Part shown: positions 10,382-19,054 of the stretch, piece by piece | How the letters are laid out: the number at the start of each line of letters is the position of its first letter | Position numbering within the stretch: position 1 is the stretch's first letter | Assembly: GCA_002083525.1 (NCBI GenBank) | Contig: LWDM01000060.1 | Location: forward strand, 28,121-92,120 | DNA from: Proteobacteria bacterium SG_bin9 | GTDB lineage: Bacteria > Pseudomonadota > Alphaproteobacteria > Rhizobiales > Xanthobacteraceae | DNA length: 64,000 nucleotides | Direction of reading: 5' to 3' | Translations under genes and position numbers: made by a program | The notes under the pieces: generated by a model | Told to the model about the DNA's origin: nothing | Seen by the model: only the letters and a program-made list of their open reading frames with translations | Databases searched by the model: none

Positions 10382-13336
10382 ATGGCAGCACATCACAAAC
10401 ATGAACGGGTGATTTCGGGCGCTGACAGTGCGCTGGCGGCGAAGCTGTCGCGCGAAATCACCGGCGATGTGCTGTTCGATCCGTTCAGCCGCGGACGCTA
10501 CGCAACCGATGCGTCGTTCTATCAGATCGTGCCGTTCGGTGTGGTCGTGCCGAAGACGATCGACGAAGCGTTGCGTGCGATGGCGATCGCGCGTGACGAC
10601 GGCCGCAAGGTCACGCCGCGCGGCGGCGGCACGTCGCAGTGCGGGCAAACGATCAACGACGGCATCGTCGTCGACGGCTCGAAGCACCTCAACAAGATCC
10701 TGTCGCTCGACGTCGAGAACCGCACCTGCGTCGTGCAGCCGGGCATCGTGCTCGACGATCTCAACCGGCAACTGAAGAAGCACGGCCTGTGGTTTCCGGT
10801 CGACGTGTCGACCGCGTCGCGCGCGACCATCGGCGGCATGGCCGGCAACAATTCCTGCGGCGGCCGTTCGCTGCGGTACGGCACCATGCGCGACAACACG
10901 TTGTCGATGGAGGCGGCGCTTGCGGACGGCACGCTGCTGCGCTTCGGGCCGACCGATCGCGATCCGGTCAACGACGATCCGAGCGGCGGCCTCTTCCGCG
11001 ATATGCTGGCGCTCGGTGCTCGCGAAGCCGGCGAGATCGCCGAGCGCTTCCCGCACGTGCAGCGCCGCGTCGGAGGCTATAACCTCGATGCACTGACGCC
11101 GCGCAATGCGCTGAACAACATGGCGCACCTTCTTGTCGGCTCGGAAGGCACGCTCGCCTTCACCACGCAGCTCGAGATCAAGCTCTGGCCGCTGATCAGG
11201 AACAAGGTCGTCGGCGTTTGCCACTTCGGCAGCTTCTACGAGGCGATGGACGCCGCACAGCATCTGGTCAAGCTGAAGCCGATCGCGGTCGAACTCGTCG
11301 ACAAGACGATGATCGCGCTTGGCCGAGATATCGCAATGTTCCGCCCGGTGATCGAGAGCGTGGTGCGGGGCGACCCCGATGCGCTGCTGCTGGTCGAGTT
11401 CGCCGAGGAAGATCAGGACGAGAATCTGCGGCGCCTCAAGCAACTCGCGCAATTGATGGGCGATCTCGGCTTCAGCTGGAACAATCCCCCGCGCAAGTGG
11501 GGCGGGGTGGTCGATGTGATCGAACCCGCCGTGCAGGCGAGCATCGCCGATTTTCGCACCTCCGGTCTTAACGTGATGATGTCGATGAAGCAGGAGGGCA
11601 AGCCGGTTTCGTTCGTCGAGGATTGCGCGGTGCCGTTGCCGCATCTCGCCGATTACACCGACCGCCTCAACCGCGTGTTCGAAAAGTATGGCACGCGCGG
11701 GACCATGTATGCGCATGCCTCCGAAGGCTGCCTGCACGTCCGCCCGGTGCTGAACCTGAAGCTCGACAAGGACGTCAAGGCGATGCGGGCCATCGCCGAG
11801 GAAGCGTTCGCGCTCGTGCGCGAATATAAAGGCTCGCACTCGGGCGAACACGGCGACGGGCTTGTTCGTTCGGAATTCCATGAGAGCATGTTCGGCACGC
11901 GCCTCGTGCAGGCGTTCGGCGAGGTGAAGCACCGCTTCGATCCGGCGAACACGCTTAATCCGGGCAAGATCGTCGATCCGCCGAAGATGGACGATCGCTC
12001 GCTGTTCCGGTATCCGCCGGACTATCGCGTCAACGACCTGAAAACCCAGCTCGACTGGTCCGCCTACCCGGGAGCCGGCGGCGGTTTCCAGGGCGCGGTC
12101 GAGATGTGCAACAACAACGGCGCGTGCCGCAAGCTCGAGGGCGGCGTGATGTGCCCGTCCTATCGTGCGACGCGCAACGAAACCGACGTGACGCGCGGCC
12201 GCGCCAACACCTTGCGGCTCGCGATCTCCGGTCAGCTCGGCCCCGACGCACTCGCGTCCGATGAAATGATGGACACGCTGAAGCTGTGCGTGTCGTGCAA
12301 GGCTTGCCGCCACGAGTGCCCGACCGGCGTCGACATGGCCAAGATGAAGATCGAGGTGCTGGCCGCGCGCGCGGCGAAGCACGGTCTCACCCTGCGCGAT
12401 CGTCTCGTTGGCTATCTGCCGCGCTATGCCGGATTGATGTCGACCGTCGCACCGCTCGCCAACCTGCGCAACCACAGTTCGTTGCTGCGCGCACTGCTGG
12501 AGCGTGTCGCCGGGATCAGTGCCAAGCGTGAGTTGCCGTCGTGGCGCAGCGACACGTTCAATCCGGGCGAGATTGCCGTCGGCAGCGCGAACGGTCCCGA
12601 GGTCGTGCTGTTCGCCGACACCTTCAACCGCGCGTACGAGCGCGAGAATCTCGATGCCGCTTTGCGCGTGCTGGTCGCGGGCGGTTATCGCGTGCATCTG
12701 CCGAAACCGGTGTCCGGCGGGTCGCGCCCGCTGTGCTGCGGCCGCACCTTCCTGTCGGCAGGCCTCGTCGATCAGGCGCGGGAAGAACTTGACCGGCTGG
12801 TCGCTACGTTGTCGCCGTTCGCCGAGCGCGGTGTGCCGATCGTCGGGCTCGAGCCGAGTTGTTTGCTAACCTTGCGCGATGAGCTGCTGTCGTTGCGCAA
12901 GGACGATGCTGCGAAACGCATTGGCGCCCACGCGCTGCTGCTCGAAGAATTCCTGGCGCGCGAGGCCAAGGCCGGCCGGCTACAACTGCCGCTGAAGCCG
13001 ATTGCGACAAAAGCCGTTGTGCACGGCCACTGTCATCAGAAGTCGTTCGGTGCGTTCAAGCCGGTGGAAGAAGTGCTGCGGCTGGTGCCGGGGCTTGGTG
13101 TCGAGACCATCGAATCGAGCTGCTGCGGCATGGCTGGTGCATTCGGCTACGGCGCCGACACGTATGACGTCTCGATCCAGATGGCGGAGGCGTCGCTTCT
13201 GCCCGCCGTCCGCAAGGCGGGCAAGGACACGCTGGTCGTGGCCGACGGGACCTCATGCCGGCATCAGATCAAGGATGGATCGGCGCGCGAGGCACTGCAT
13301 GTCGCGCGGGTGCTGGCGATGAGCCTGGATGCGTGA
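10382..13336 (+). CDS. Fused FAD-linked oxidase / Fe-S oxidoreductase (GlcD-GlcF or D-2-hydroxyacid dehydrogenase type)
   Basis: A 984-aa fusion. Residues ~40-270 are a PP-loop FAD domain (TPRGGGTSQCGQ, GGMAGNNSCGGRSLRYGTM) and ~300-540 the FAD-oxidase C-terminal domain with HSGEHGDGLVRSEF. A ferredoxin-like segment follows with Cys 576, 582 and 591, then C636-x2-C639-x2-C642-x3-C646-P. The tail carries CCG-type cysteine clusters (LCCGRTFLS, SSCCGMAGAFGYG). This architecture oxidises D-2-hydroxyacids (glycolate, D-lactate, D-2-hydroxyglutarate as in YdiJ) and passes electrons to quinone. The neighbouring glcG-like gene and aminotransferase favour a glycolate or glyoxylate link; the actual substrate is not decidable from sequence. 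Confidence 0.88.
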   Translation: MAAHHKHERVISGADSALAAKLSREITGDVLFDPFSRGRYATDASFYQIVPFGVVVPKTIDEALRAMAIARDDGRKVTPRGGGTSQCGQTINDGIVVDGSKHLNKILSLDVENRTCVVQPGIVLDDLNRQLKKHGLWFPVDVSTASRATIGGMAGNNSCGGRSLRYGTMRDNTLSMEAALADGTLLRFGPTDRDPVNDDPSGGLFRDMLALGAREAGEIAERFPHVQRRVGGYNLDALTPRNALNNMAHLLVGSEGTLAFTTQLEIKLWPLIRNKVVGVCHFGSFYEAMDAAQHLVKLKPIAVELVDKTMIALGRDIAMFRPVIESVVRGDPDALLLVEFAEEDQDENLRRLKQLAQLMGDLGFSWNNPPRKWGGVVDVIEPAVQASIADFRTSGLNVMMSMKQEGKPVSFVEDCAVPLPHLADYTDRLNRVFEKYGTRGTMYAHASEGCLHVRPVLNLKLDKDVKAMRAIAEEAFALVREYKGSHSGEHGDGLVRSEFHESMFGTRLVQAFGEVKHRFDPANTLNPGKIVDPPKMDDRSLFRYPPDYRVNDLKTQLDWSAYPGAGGGFQGAVEMCNNNGACRKLEGGVMCPSYRATRNETDVTRGRANTLRLAISGQLGPDALASDEMMDTLKLCVSCKACRHECPTGVDMAKMKIEVLAARAAKHGLTLRDRLVGYLPRYAGLMSTVAPLANLRNHSSLLRALLERVAGISAKRELPSWRSDTFNPGEIAVGSANGPEVVLFADTFNRAYERENLDAALRVLVAGGYRVHLPKPVSGGSRPLCCGRTFLSAGLVDQAREELDRLVATLSPFAERGVPIVGLEPSCLLTLRDELLSLRKDDAAKRIGAHALLLEEFLAREAKAGRLQLPLKPIATKAVVHGHCHQKSFGAFKPVEEVLRLVPGLGVETIESSCCGMAGAFGYGADTYDVSIQMAEASLLPAVRKAGKDTLVVADGTSCRHQIKDGSAREALHVARVLAMSLDA

Positions 13337-13373
13337 TACGCCGCCGACATCAATCTTCATGACAGGACTGACG

Positions 13374-13805
13374 ATGACCGATCTGACGCTCGATACCGCC
13401 CGCACAATTCTCGATGCCTCGCTGGCAAAGGCTGCCGAGATGAAACTGAAGCCGATGGCGATGGTGATCCTGGATGCGCGCGGCTGCCTGAAGGCGGCGG
13501 TGGTGCAGGACGGCACAAGCCTGCTGCGCAGCGAAGTCGCGCACGGCAAGGCTTATGGCGCGCTCGCGCTTGGCATGGGCTCGCGCGCGATCTTCAAACG
13601 CGCCAACGAGCAGCCGTACTTTGTCGACGCCATCAACACCATGGCGCGTGGCGCTCTGGTGCCGGTGCCGGGCGGCGTGCTGATCAAGGACAAGGGCGGC
13701 AAGCTCGTCGGAGCCATCGGGCTGAGCGGCGATACCTCGGACAACGACGAGACGTGCGCGGTGGCGGCGATTGAATCCGCAGGACTTGCTGCAGACGTGG
13801 GCTGA
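13374..13805 (+). CDS. GlcG/HbpS-family protein
   Basis: Protein of 143 aa in the GlcG/HbpS (DUF336) family, whose members lie beside glycolate oxidase genes or act as haem/corrinoid-binding extracellular proteins. Family features are the central AHGKAYGALALGMGSR and the glycine-rich VPGGVLIKDKGGKLVGAIGLSG followed by ET/CA near the end. No signal peptide is visible. I choose ATG 13374 because CAGGAC lies 6 nt upstream; two earlier in-frame ATGs lack sites. It starts 37 bp after the FAD/Fe-S gene, so the two are probably co-transcribed. Biochemical role in glycolate operons is still unclear. Confidence 0.88.
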   Translation: MTDLTLDTARTILDASLAKAAEMKLKPMAMVILDARGCLKAAVVQDGTSLLRSEVAHGKAYGALALGMGSRAIFKRANEQPYFVDAINTMARGALVPVPGGVLIKDKGGKLVGAIGLSGDTSDNDETCAVAAIESAGLAADVG

Positions 13806-14699
13806 TCAGGTCTTGCGGGTGAGGTATTTGCCGATCTCGGTGTGATCGGCGTTTTGCCCGAGCGACTTCAGCGCAGCATCCCACATGTCGGCGACCTGAT
13901 CCGCGAGCGGGGCGGGGACGCCGATGTCGTGCGCGAGGTTGTCGGCGGTGCGGATATCCTTGGCCATCAACGCCATCGAGAAGCCGGACGCAAAGCTGTT
14001 CGAGATGATGAACTGCTTCAGCTTGTTCTCGGTCGAGTTGTTGCGGCCGGTCGAGGCGTTCAGGACGTCCACCAGCACGTTCGGCTCGAGGCCGAATTTT
14101 TCGGCGATCGCGACCGCTTCCGCCGCCGCGGCGAGACCGGCGGCCGAGACGTAGTTGTTCAATGCCTTCGCCGCGTGACCGGAGCCGAGCGGACCGGTGC
14201 GGAAGATCGACTTGCCCATGGCGGCGAGCACCGGATCGACGCGGTCGATGGTCGAGCCGGCGCCGCCGGCCATGATCGCCAGCGTGCCGTCGATGGCGCG
14301 CTTGACGCCGCCGGACACCGGCGCATCGACAAACTCGAAGCCGGCCTTGATGACCTCCTCGCCGAGGGCGCGGGTGCCGAGCGGCGCCGACGAGCTCATG
14401 TCGATGACAACAGCGCCTTGCTTCAGGTGCCCCATGAAGCCTTCGACGGCCGCGCGGACGATCTTTCCGTCCGGCAGCAGCGTGATCACCGCATCCGCCG
14501 TCGCGATTGCGGCCGCCGCGCTTTCGGCGGCATTGCCGCCTTCGGCAACGAATTTTGCCCGTGCTTCCGCCGACAGATCGAACCCGGTGACATCGTAGCC
14601 CGCGCGGCCGAGGCAGGCCGCCATCGGCCGGCCCATATTGCCGAGTCCGACCACGGCGACATGTGCGGGCGGCGAAATGATCAGGCTTTGCACGGGCAC
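13806..14699 (-). CDS. Beta-hydroxyacid dehydrogenase (3-hydroxyisobutyrate / tartronate semialdehyde reductase family)
   Basis: NAD(P)-dependent enzyme of 297 aa. The Rossmann motif VAVVGLGNMGRPMA starts at residue ~14, followed by the substrate loop DAPVSGGVKRAIDGTLAIM and the catalytic-lysine helix GHAAKALNNYVSAA. The family includes 3-hydroxyisobutyrate dehydrogenase, tartronate semialdehyde reductase (GlxR) and glyoxylate reductase. Here, converging with the glcG-like gene with no intervening base, a role reducing hydroxypyruvate or tartronate semialdehyde to glycerate is attractive but inferred. Confidence 0.88.
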   Translation of the reverse strand: MPVQSLIISPPAHVAVVGLGNMGRPMAACLGRAGYDVTGFDLSAEARAKFVAEGGNAAESAAAAIATADAVITLLPDGKIVRAAVEGFMGHLKQGAVVIDMSSSAPLGTRALGEEVIKAGFEFVDAPVSGGVKRAIDGTLAIMAGGAGSTIDRVDPVLAAMGKSIFRTGPLGSGHAAKALNNYVSAAGLAAAAEAVAIAEKFGLEPNVLVDVLNASTGRNNSTENKLKQFIISNSFASGFSMALMAKDIRTADNLAHDIGVPAPLADQVADMWDAALKSLGQNADHTEIGKYLTRKT

Positions 14700-14816
14700 G
14701 GACGTTTCCTCGTTTCTGTGATCAATTGATTGCGGAATCTAGCGCAAAGCGGCTCGAACTTGCAGCGCAGACTGTGTATGTCAGGTGGCCGAAAATAAAG
14801 ACCACGGGAGATAGGC

Positions 14817-15221
14817 ATGAGCTACAACCAGACCATCACGCTTGGCGGACTGTTCGACAAGGGCCTCGGCCTGCGCAGCGAAGTGCTGGGCAAGGAATAT
14901 GTCGACAAGTCGATCAACGCGAGCAACGATTTCATGATGGCGTTCCAGCACATCACCACCGAGTGGTGCTGGGGCTATGCCTGGGGACGCCCGGGACTCG
15001 ACAAGAAGACCCGCAGCATGCTCAACCTCGCGATGCTCACCGCACTCGGCCGCGCGCCGGAGGTGAAGCTGCATACGCGCGGCGCCATCAACAACGGCCT
15101 CACCGTCGACGAGATCAAGGAAGTGCTGCTTCATGCGACTGTTTACTGCGGCATTCCGGCCGGCCTCGACGCCTTCAAGGCGGCAAATGAGGTGCTGACG
15201 GAGATGGGCAAGGTGAAATAG
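14817..15221 (+). CDS. Carboxymuconolactone decarboxylase family protein
   Basis: Protein of 134 aa with the CMD fold. The body carries EWCWGYAWGRPGLDKKTRS and then LGRAPEVKLHTRGAINNGLT-VDEIKEVLLHA, with a Tyr-Cys-Gly-Ile-Pro segment and a final Ala-rich helix. That is the layout of 4-carboxymuconolactone decarboxylase (PcaC) and its relatives. A GGGAGAT ribosome site lies 6 nt before the ATG. No other protocatechuate-pathway gene is nearby, so a true PcaC role is uncertain; many such proteins act on other lactones or as AhpD-like peroxidases, although no CxxC is present here. Confidence 0.85.
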   Translation: MSYNQTITLGGLFDKGLGLRSEVLGKEYVDKSINASNDFMMAFQHITTEWCWGYAWGRPGLDKKTRSMLNLAMLTALGRAPEVKLHTRGAINNGLTVDEIKEVLLHATVYCGIPAGLDAFKAANEVLTEMGKVK

Positions 15222-15340
15222 ACTTTCATTGCCGCGATGTCGCCGCAAGGCCGCGTCACGCTGGAAACGGGCAGGCGGGTCTCGCGAAGTCCGCCTGCAC
15301 ATGACGACAGATCGAGACAGATTGATACGACGAGCTGACC

Positions 15341-15577
15341 ATGAGCGATGAACTGCCCGACCGCCTCTCCAACGATCCGCGCAGCCCCTACTATAATGAA
15401 GCAGTGCTGGCGCGCGATATCGGCATCCGGTTCAAGGGCGTCGAGAAGAACAATGTCGAGGAATACTGCATCAGCGAGAACTGGATCCGCGTTGCGGCCG
15501 GTTCGGCGCGCGACCGCTACGGCAATCCGGTCACCATCAAGCTGACCGGCAAGGTCGAGCCATTTTTCAAGAGCTAG
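15341..15577 (+). CDS. DUF3297 family protein
   Basis: Small conserved protein of 78 aa that I recognise as DUF3297, widespread in proteobacteria and without a known function. The sequence is soluble and charged, beginning MSDELPDRLSNDPRSPYYNE and ending KLTGKVEPFFK. It is 11 bp ahead of the glutathione peroxidase gene, suggesting co-transcription. Confidence 0.85.
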   Translation: MSDELPDRLSNDPRSPYYNEAVLARDIGIRFKGVEKNNVEEYCISENWIRVAAGSARDRYGNPVTIKLTGKVEPFFKS

Positions 15578-15588
15578 AGATCGAAGCG

Positions 15589-16074
15589 ATGCCGGGCGTG
15601 CACGAGTTTTCCGCAGTGACGCTGAAAGGCGAGGTGGTCTCGCTCGATCAGTTCAGCGGCAAGGTGCTGGTGGTGGTGAACACCGCGAGCCAGTGCGGAT
15701 TCACACCGCAGTACAAGGGCCTCGATGCGCTGCATCGGCAATACGCGCCGCGCGGCTTTTCGGTGCTCGGCTTTCCCTGCAATCAGTTCGGCGGGCAGGA
15801 GCCCGGTACGTCCGAACAGATTGGCGAGTTCTGCGCCAAGACCTACGACGTGACGTTTCCGATGTTCGCGCGTGTCGACGTCAACGGTCCGGAGGCTCAT
15901 CCGCTGTATCGCTATCTGAGCAAGGCGAAGACCGGGCTGCTTGGCTCCGACTGGATCAAATGGAATTTCACCAAGTTTCTGGTCGGCCGCGATGGCCTCG
16001 CGATCGCGCGCTACGCACCGCAGGCGACACCGGAATCGATGGCGCGCGATATCGAGAAGCAGCTCGGCAAGTGA
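15589..16074 (+). CDS. Glutathione peroxidase family thiol peroxidase
   Basis: Protein of 161 aa in the GPx family. The catalytic triad is visible: C36 in NTASQCGFTPQY, Q70 in GFPCNQFGGQEPG, and Trp in IKWNFTKFLV. It uses cysteine, not selenocysteine. C64 in the FPCNQF motif and a Cys in IGEFCAKTY (near residue 80) are positioned like the resolving Cys of thioredoxin-dependent GPx enzymes, so the physiological reductant is probably thioredoxin rather than glutathione (inference). No signal peptide; cytosolic peroxide detoxification is the likely role. Confidence 0.93.
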   Translation: MPGVHEFSAVTLKGEVVSLDQFSGKVLVVVNTASQCGFTPQYKGLDALHRQYAPRGFSVLGFPCNQFGGQEPGTSEQIGEFCAKTYDVTFPMFARVDVNGPEAHPLYRYLSKAKTGLLGSDWIKWNFTKFLVGRDGLAIARYAPQATPESMARDIEKQLGK

Positions 16075-16096
16075 AGCCGCGGATTAATCTGCAGCC

Positions 16097-17401
16097 CTAT
16101 TCCGCCGCCTTCGCCGCTTTCATTGAGTCGGCCTTCGGCCCGATATAGCCGAACAGATACGCGGCCACCTTGCGCATCTGGATTTCCTCGCTGCCTTCCG
16201 TAATGCGGTAGCGGCGGTGGTGGCGATAGATGTGCTCGAATGCCTTGTGGCGTGAATAGCCGATGCCGCCGTGCACCTGCATGGCGCGGTCGGCGGCCTC
16301 GCAGCACAGCCGGTTCGCCCAGTAATTGCACATCGACACCTTGTCGGAGATCTGCCGCTCGATTTCCTTGTGCGGCATGCGATCCATCTCCCATGCAGTC
16401 TTGCGGATGAGAAGGCGCAGCATCTCGGCCTGGGTCGCGAGCTCGACCAGCGGCCACTGGATCGCCTGATTTTCGGCGAGCTCCTTGCCGAACGGCTTGC
16501 GTTCGCGCGCGTAGGCGACGCTCTCGTTGATGCAGTAGACCGCGGCGCCGAGCGAACTCGCCGCCTGACGGATACGGTTCTCGTGCACGAAGCACTGCGC
16601 CAGCATCAGCCCGCGATCGATCGGACCGAACAGTGCGTCATCCGGTACGAACACATCTGTGAAAGAGATGCGCGGATGATCCGTCGGCATGTTGAAGGTC
16701 CACAGATACTCCTCGACCTTCAAGCCGGGCGTATTGGTCGGCACCAGGAAGCAGGTGATGCCTTTCGCATCGCCATCCTTGCCCGACGTGCGCGTGAACG
16801 TGGCGCAGTGGGTGGCCACATGCATGCCGGTGGTCCACATCTTTTCGCCGTTGATCATCCAGCCCTCGACGCCGTTGCGGGTCGCGCGCACGGCGCGGGT
16901 TTCCATGTGGGTGGCGTCGGAGCCGTGGTCGGGTTCGGTCAACCCGAACGAGATACGATACTTGCCGGTGAACGAGCCTTCGATCAGCCCGGCCTTCTGC
17001 GCTTCGGTGCCGTAGTTGTCGAGCATGACCACGACCGGGAAGTTGCCGACAATCGAGTGCTCGTTCTGCAGATCGTTGTGCAGGCCGAGGCCCTTGCTGG
17101 CGAAATGCTCGCGGATCACCGCCATCCACAGGTTCGAGCCGTCCTTGCCGCCGTAGCGCTTCGGCAAAGCAAAACGCAGATGGCCGGCCTTGTCGGCGCG
17201 GTTCTTGGCCTCGCGCAGCAGCTGCTCCCATTCGTGCCGGGGCAAGCCGCCGTTCTCGAAATCGGTGCGCGCCCATTCGCGGCGGTGATCGAAGAAGCGG
17301 ATGTTGTCGTTGGAGTTCTCCAGCGGCTTGATCTCGCGATCGATGAAAGCGTCGAGTTCCGCGAGATAGGCGACGAGGTCCGGAGGCAGCGAGAAATCCA
17401 T
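16097..17401 (-). CDS. Acyl-CoA dehydrogenase (ACAD10/11-like)
   Basis: FAD enzyme of 434 aa that introduces a 2,3-double bond into an acyl-CoA. FAD/substrate motifs are FGLTEPDHGSDATHMETRA, NGEKMWTTGMH and the C-terminal MQVHGGIGYSRHKAFEHIYR. The catalytic base glutamate sits in the standard place (ITEGSEEIQMRK). It ends a three-gene operon (phosphotransferase, DUF6285, this gene; gaps of 19 and 24 bp). Vertebrate ACAD10/11 fuse a related kinase domain to an acyl-CoA dehydrogenase and act on 4-hydroxyacyl-CoAs through a phosphorylated intermediate. The operon may do the same with separate proteins. Confidence 0.92.
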   Translation of the reverse strand: MDFSLPPDLVAYLAELDAFIDREIKPLENSNDNIRFFDHRREWARTDFENGGLPRHEWEQLLREAKNRADKAGHLRFALPKRYGGKDGSNLWMAVIREHFASKGLGLHNDLQNEHSIVGNFPVVVMLDNYGTEAQKAGLIEGSFTGKYRISFGLTEPDHGSDATHMETRAVRATRNGVEGWMINGEKMWTTGMHVATHCATFTRTSGKDGDAKGITCFLVPTNTPGLKVEEYLWTFNMPTDHPRISFTDVFVPDDALFGPIDRGLMLAQCFVHENRIRQAASSLGAAVYCINESVAYARERKPFGKELAENQAIQWPLVELATQAEMLRLLIRKTAWEMDRMPHKEIERQISDKVSMCNYWANRLCCEAADRAMQVHGGIGYSRHKAFEHIYRHHRRYRITEGSEEIQMRKVAAYLFGYIGPKADSMKAAKAAE

Positions 17402-17425
17402 GGAGCGTCTCCCTGGTTGTTCTTT

Positions 17426-17803
17426 TTATTGTGTGGCTTTGAGTTCGGCGGCGTAGGACGCGTAGGTCGGCTGGTCGATCTTCAGCTTGTCCATCGTGGT
17501 CGCCCACAGATGCGCGCGCAGCTTCGGATCGTCGAGCGTAATCATGCCGGCTTCGATCGCCTGCGACAGTGCGCGGTTGAGCGCGAGCAGGTCGCCGTCC
17601 TGATTGAGAAGATCGCGCAACCGCGCATGTTCGGCGGCATTTGCGTCTTCGGCGAAAGCCAGCTGCCGCGAGACCAGCTCCAGCGCATTGATGGCAACGC
17701 GCAGATCGAACGTCGCGCGGCCTTCGAGCTGCGGCAGGATGGTGTCGCGCAGCATGGCGGCGACAACGGGCACGATATCCTTGGGCTGCGGGTTGTCCTG
17801 CAT
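17426..17803 (-). CDS. DUF6285 domain protein
   Basis: Protein of about 125 aa, mostly helical and without cysteines, that I assign to DUF6285, a family found with kinase-like phosphotransferases and acyl-CoA dehydrogenases. I start it at Met-Gln-Asp-Asn-Pro (17803), since 27 further open codons overlap the end of the upstream gene. Hydrophobic heptads around LEGRATFDLRVAINALELVS suggest a small helical bundle and perhaps a protein-interaction role. The position between kinase and dehydrogenase implies a partner subunit. Function unknown. Confidence 0.8.
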   Translation of the reverse strand: MQDNPQPKDIVPVVAAMLRDTILPQLEGRATFDLRVAINALELVSRQLAFAEDANAAEHARLRDLLNQDGDLLALNRALSQAIEAGMITLDDPKLRAHLWATTMDKLKIDQPTYASYAAELKATQ

Positions 17804-17822
17804 GATCTCTGCCTTCCAAATC

Positions 17823-18848
17823 TTATCGTCGCGGTGCAAGCAGGCGGAGCAGATCGATTTCGTTCTCGGAGGCGCGGCGTGCAATCACCGCACGCTCGAC
17901 CGAGCGATCCTCGCCGGAGGTGAAGCGCGCCAGCATGCCGAGGCACATCACGCCCCAGCGCAGCGAGCCGAATGTCTCCCAATACTTGATGCGATCGACA
18001 TCGGCGCTCTTTCCGCCGGCGTCGCGATAGCCCGCGATCAAATCCGCGACTTCGCCGAAGCCGCCAACCGGCTTGTCGATCTGGCCGAAGCGCCAGGAGT
18101 TGGTGCAGACCCAGCCGAGGTCTTCCATCGGATCGCCGGTATGAGCGAGCTCCCAGTCGAGCACGGCGCGCACGCCGTCCGGGCCGATCATCAGGTTGCC
18201 GTGTCGGAAGTCGCCATGCACGAGTGTCAGCTCGTCCGTGTCCTTCGGCGCACGCTCCTCGAGCCAGCGGAAGGCGACATCGAGCACGGGACGCGGCTGG
18301 CCGTCCTTCTTGTAGGCGGCCTTTAGTTCAGCGAGTTCGCCGCGAGCCGTGACGTGGCGCAGCTTCGGCAGCTTTGCGTTGTCGATGGCGTGGATGCGTG
18401 CGAGCACTCCGCCGAGCTGGAACGCGAGTTGCGGGCGGATTTTCGCGAAGGCTTCGTCGCGCAGAATCTTGCGAGGGATCGTTTCGCCCTCAACGCGGTC
18501 CATCAGAAAGCCGCGGCCGAGATTGTCGGCAGGCTCCAGCACATGGCGCACCAGCGGCGAGGGCACGCCAGCTTCGTAAGCGAGCTGCATCAATATCGCT
18601 TCGGTCTCGATGCCGGCGGCGCGGAATGGCGCCGTGTAACTCGGCGGCGAGCGGCGCAGGATCAGGAGATGCGGCGTGGACGCGCCGACGGCGTCGAAGG
18701 CCCAGGTCTCCTGGCTGGCGCCGCCGGAGAGGCGCACGAGCTTGTCGAGACCGCGCACGCCGGGCAGCACCCGGCGAACCAGTTGCGTCAGCGCCGTTTC
18801 AAAATCGTCCGGTTCGGCCACGATGGCCGGCGCGCTGTTGGGCGTCAT
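17823..18848 (-). CDS. Phosphotransferase family protein (APH/choline-kinase fold)
   Basis: Protein of 341 aa with the aminoglycoside-phosphotransferase fold. The N-lobe has LSGGASQETWAFDA. The catalytic loop is LVHGDFRHGNLMI (Asp base and Asn metal ligand) and the second metal ligand is in VLDWELAHTGDPMEDLGW. It heads the operon with DUF6285 and an acyl-CoA dehydrogenase, so it more likely phosphorylates a hydroxyacyl-CoA than an antibiotic, by analogy with the kinase domain of ACAD10/11. A TTTCA-N5-TGAAA palindrome lies ~104 bp upstream in the region shared with the divergent alcohol dehydrogenase. Confidence 0.88.
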   Translation of the reverse strand: MTPNSAPAIVAEPDDFETALTQLVRRVLPGVRGLDKLVRLSGGASQETWAFDAVGASTPHLLILRRSPPSYTAPFRAAGIETEAILMQLAYEAGVPSPLVRHVLEPADNLGRGFLMDRVEGETIPRKILRDEAFAKIRPQLAFQLGGVLARIHAIDNAKLPKLRHVTARGELAELKAAYKKDGQPRPVLDVAFRWLEERAPKDTDELTLVHGDFRHGNLMIGPDGVRAVLDWELAHTGDPMEDLGWVCTNSWRFGQIDKPVGGFGEVADLIAGYRDAGGKSADVDRIKYWETFGSLRWGVMCLGMLARFTSGEDRSVERAVIARRASENEIDLLRLLAPRR

Positions 18849-18951
18849 TGTGTCGGGCGTTCCTCGCGACCCGGCGGCCTCAAAAATCGCGCGAGAGCCG
18901 AGCCGGTGAGGGGCAGTGTGTCGAAGCGGCGTGGAACGTCAACACCCTGCG

Positions 18952-18966
18952 TTTCACGCGATGAAA
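18952..18966. promoter_or_regulatory. Candidate IclR operator, TTTCA-N5-TGAAA
   Basis: TTTCACGCGATGAAA is an exact match to the arms of the two palindromes flanking the iclR gene at 34071 and 35065. It sits in the 206-bp divergent promoter region between the phosphotransferase operon and the alcohol dehydrogenase. Confidence 0.55.
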
Positions 18967-19054
18967 TGGCAGCCGCCGGTTTTGGCGGCTTGACGAGGCG
19001 CATCAAGATCGGGCTTGCTCCCCTCAACGAAAAATCAAACGAGGACGAACGCCC

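Noticed and set aside
10346..12697. 783-aa minus-strand open frame
   Set aside because: Exactly antisense to the FAD/Fe-S fusion, whose motifs are all intact. The predicted protein is composition-biased.
17823..18848. Aminoglycoside resistance kinase
   Set aside because: The fold fits, but the operon with an acyl-CoA dehydrogenase and DUF6285 points to acyl metabolism.
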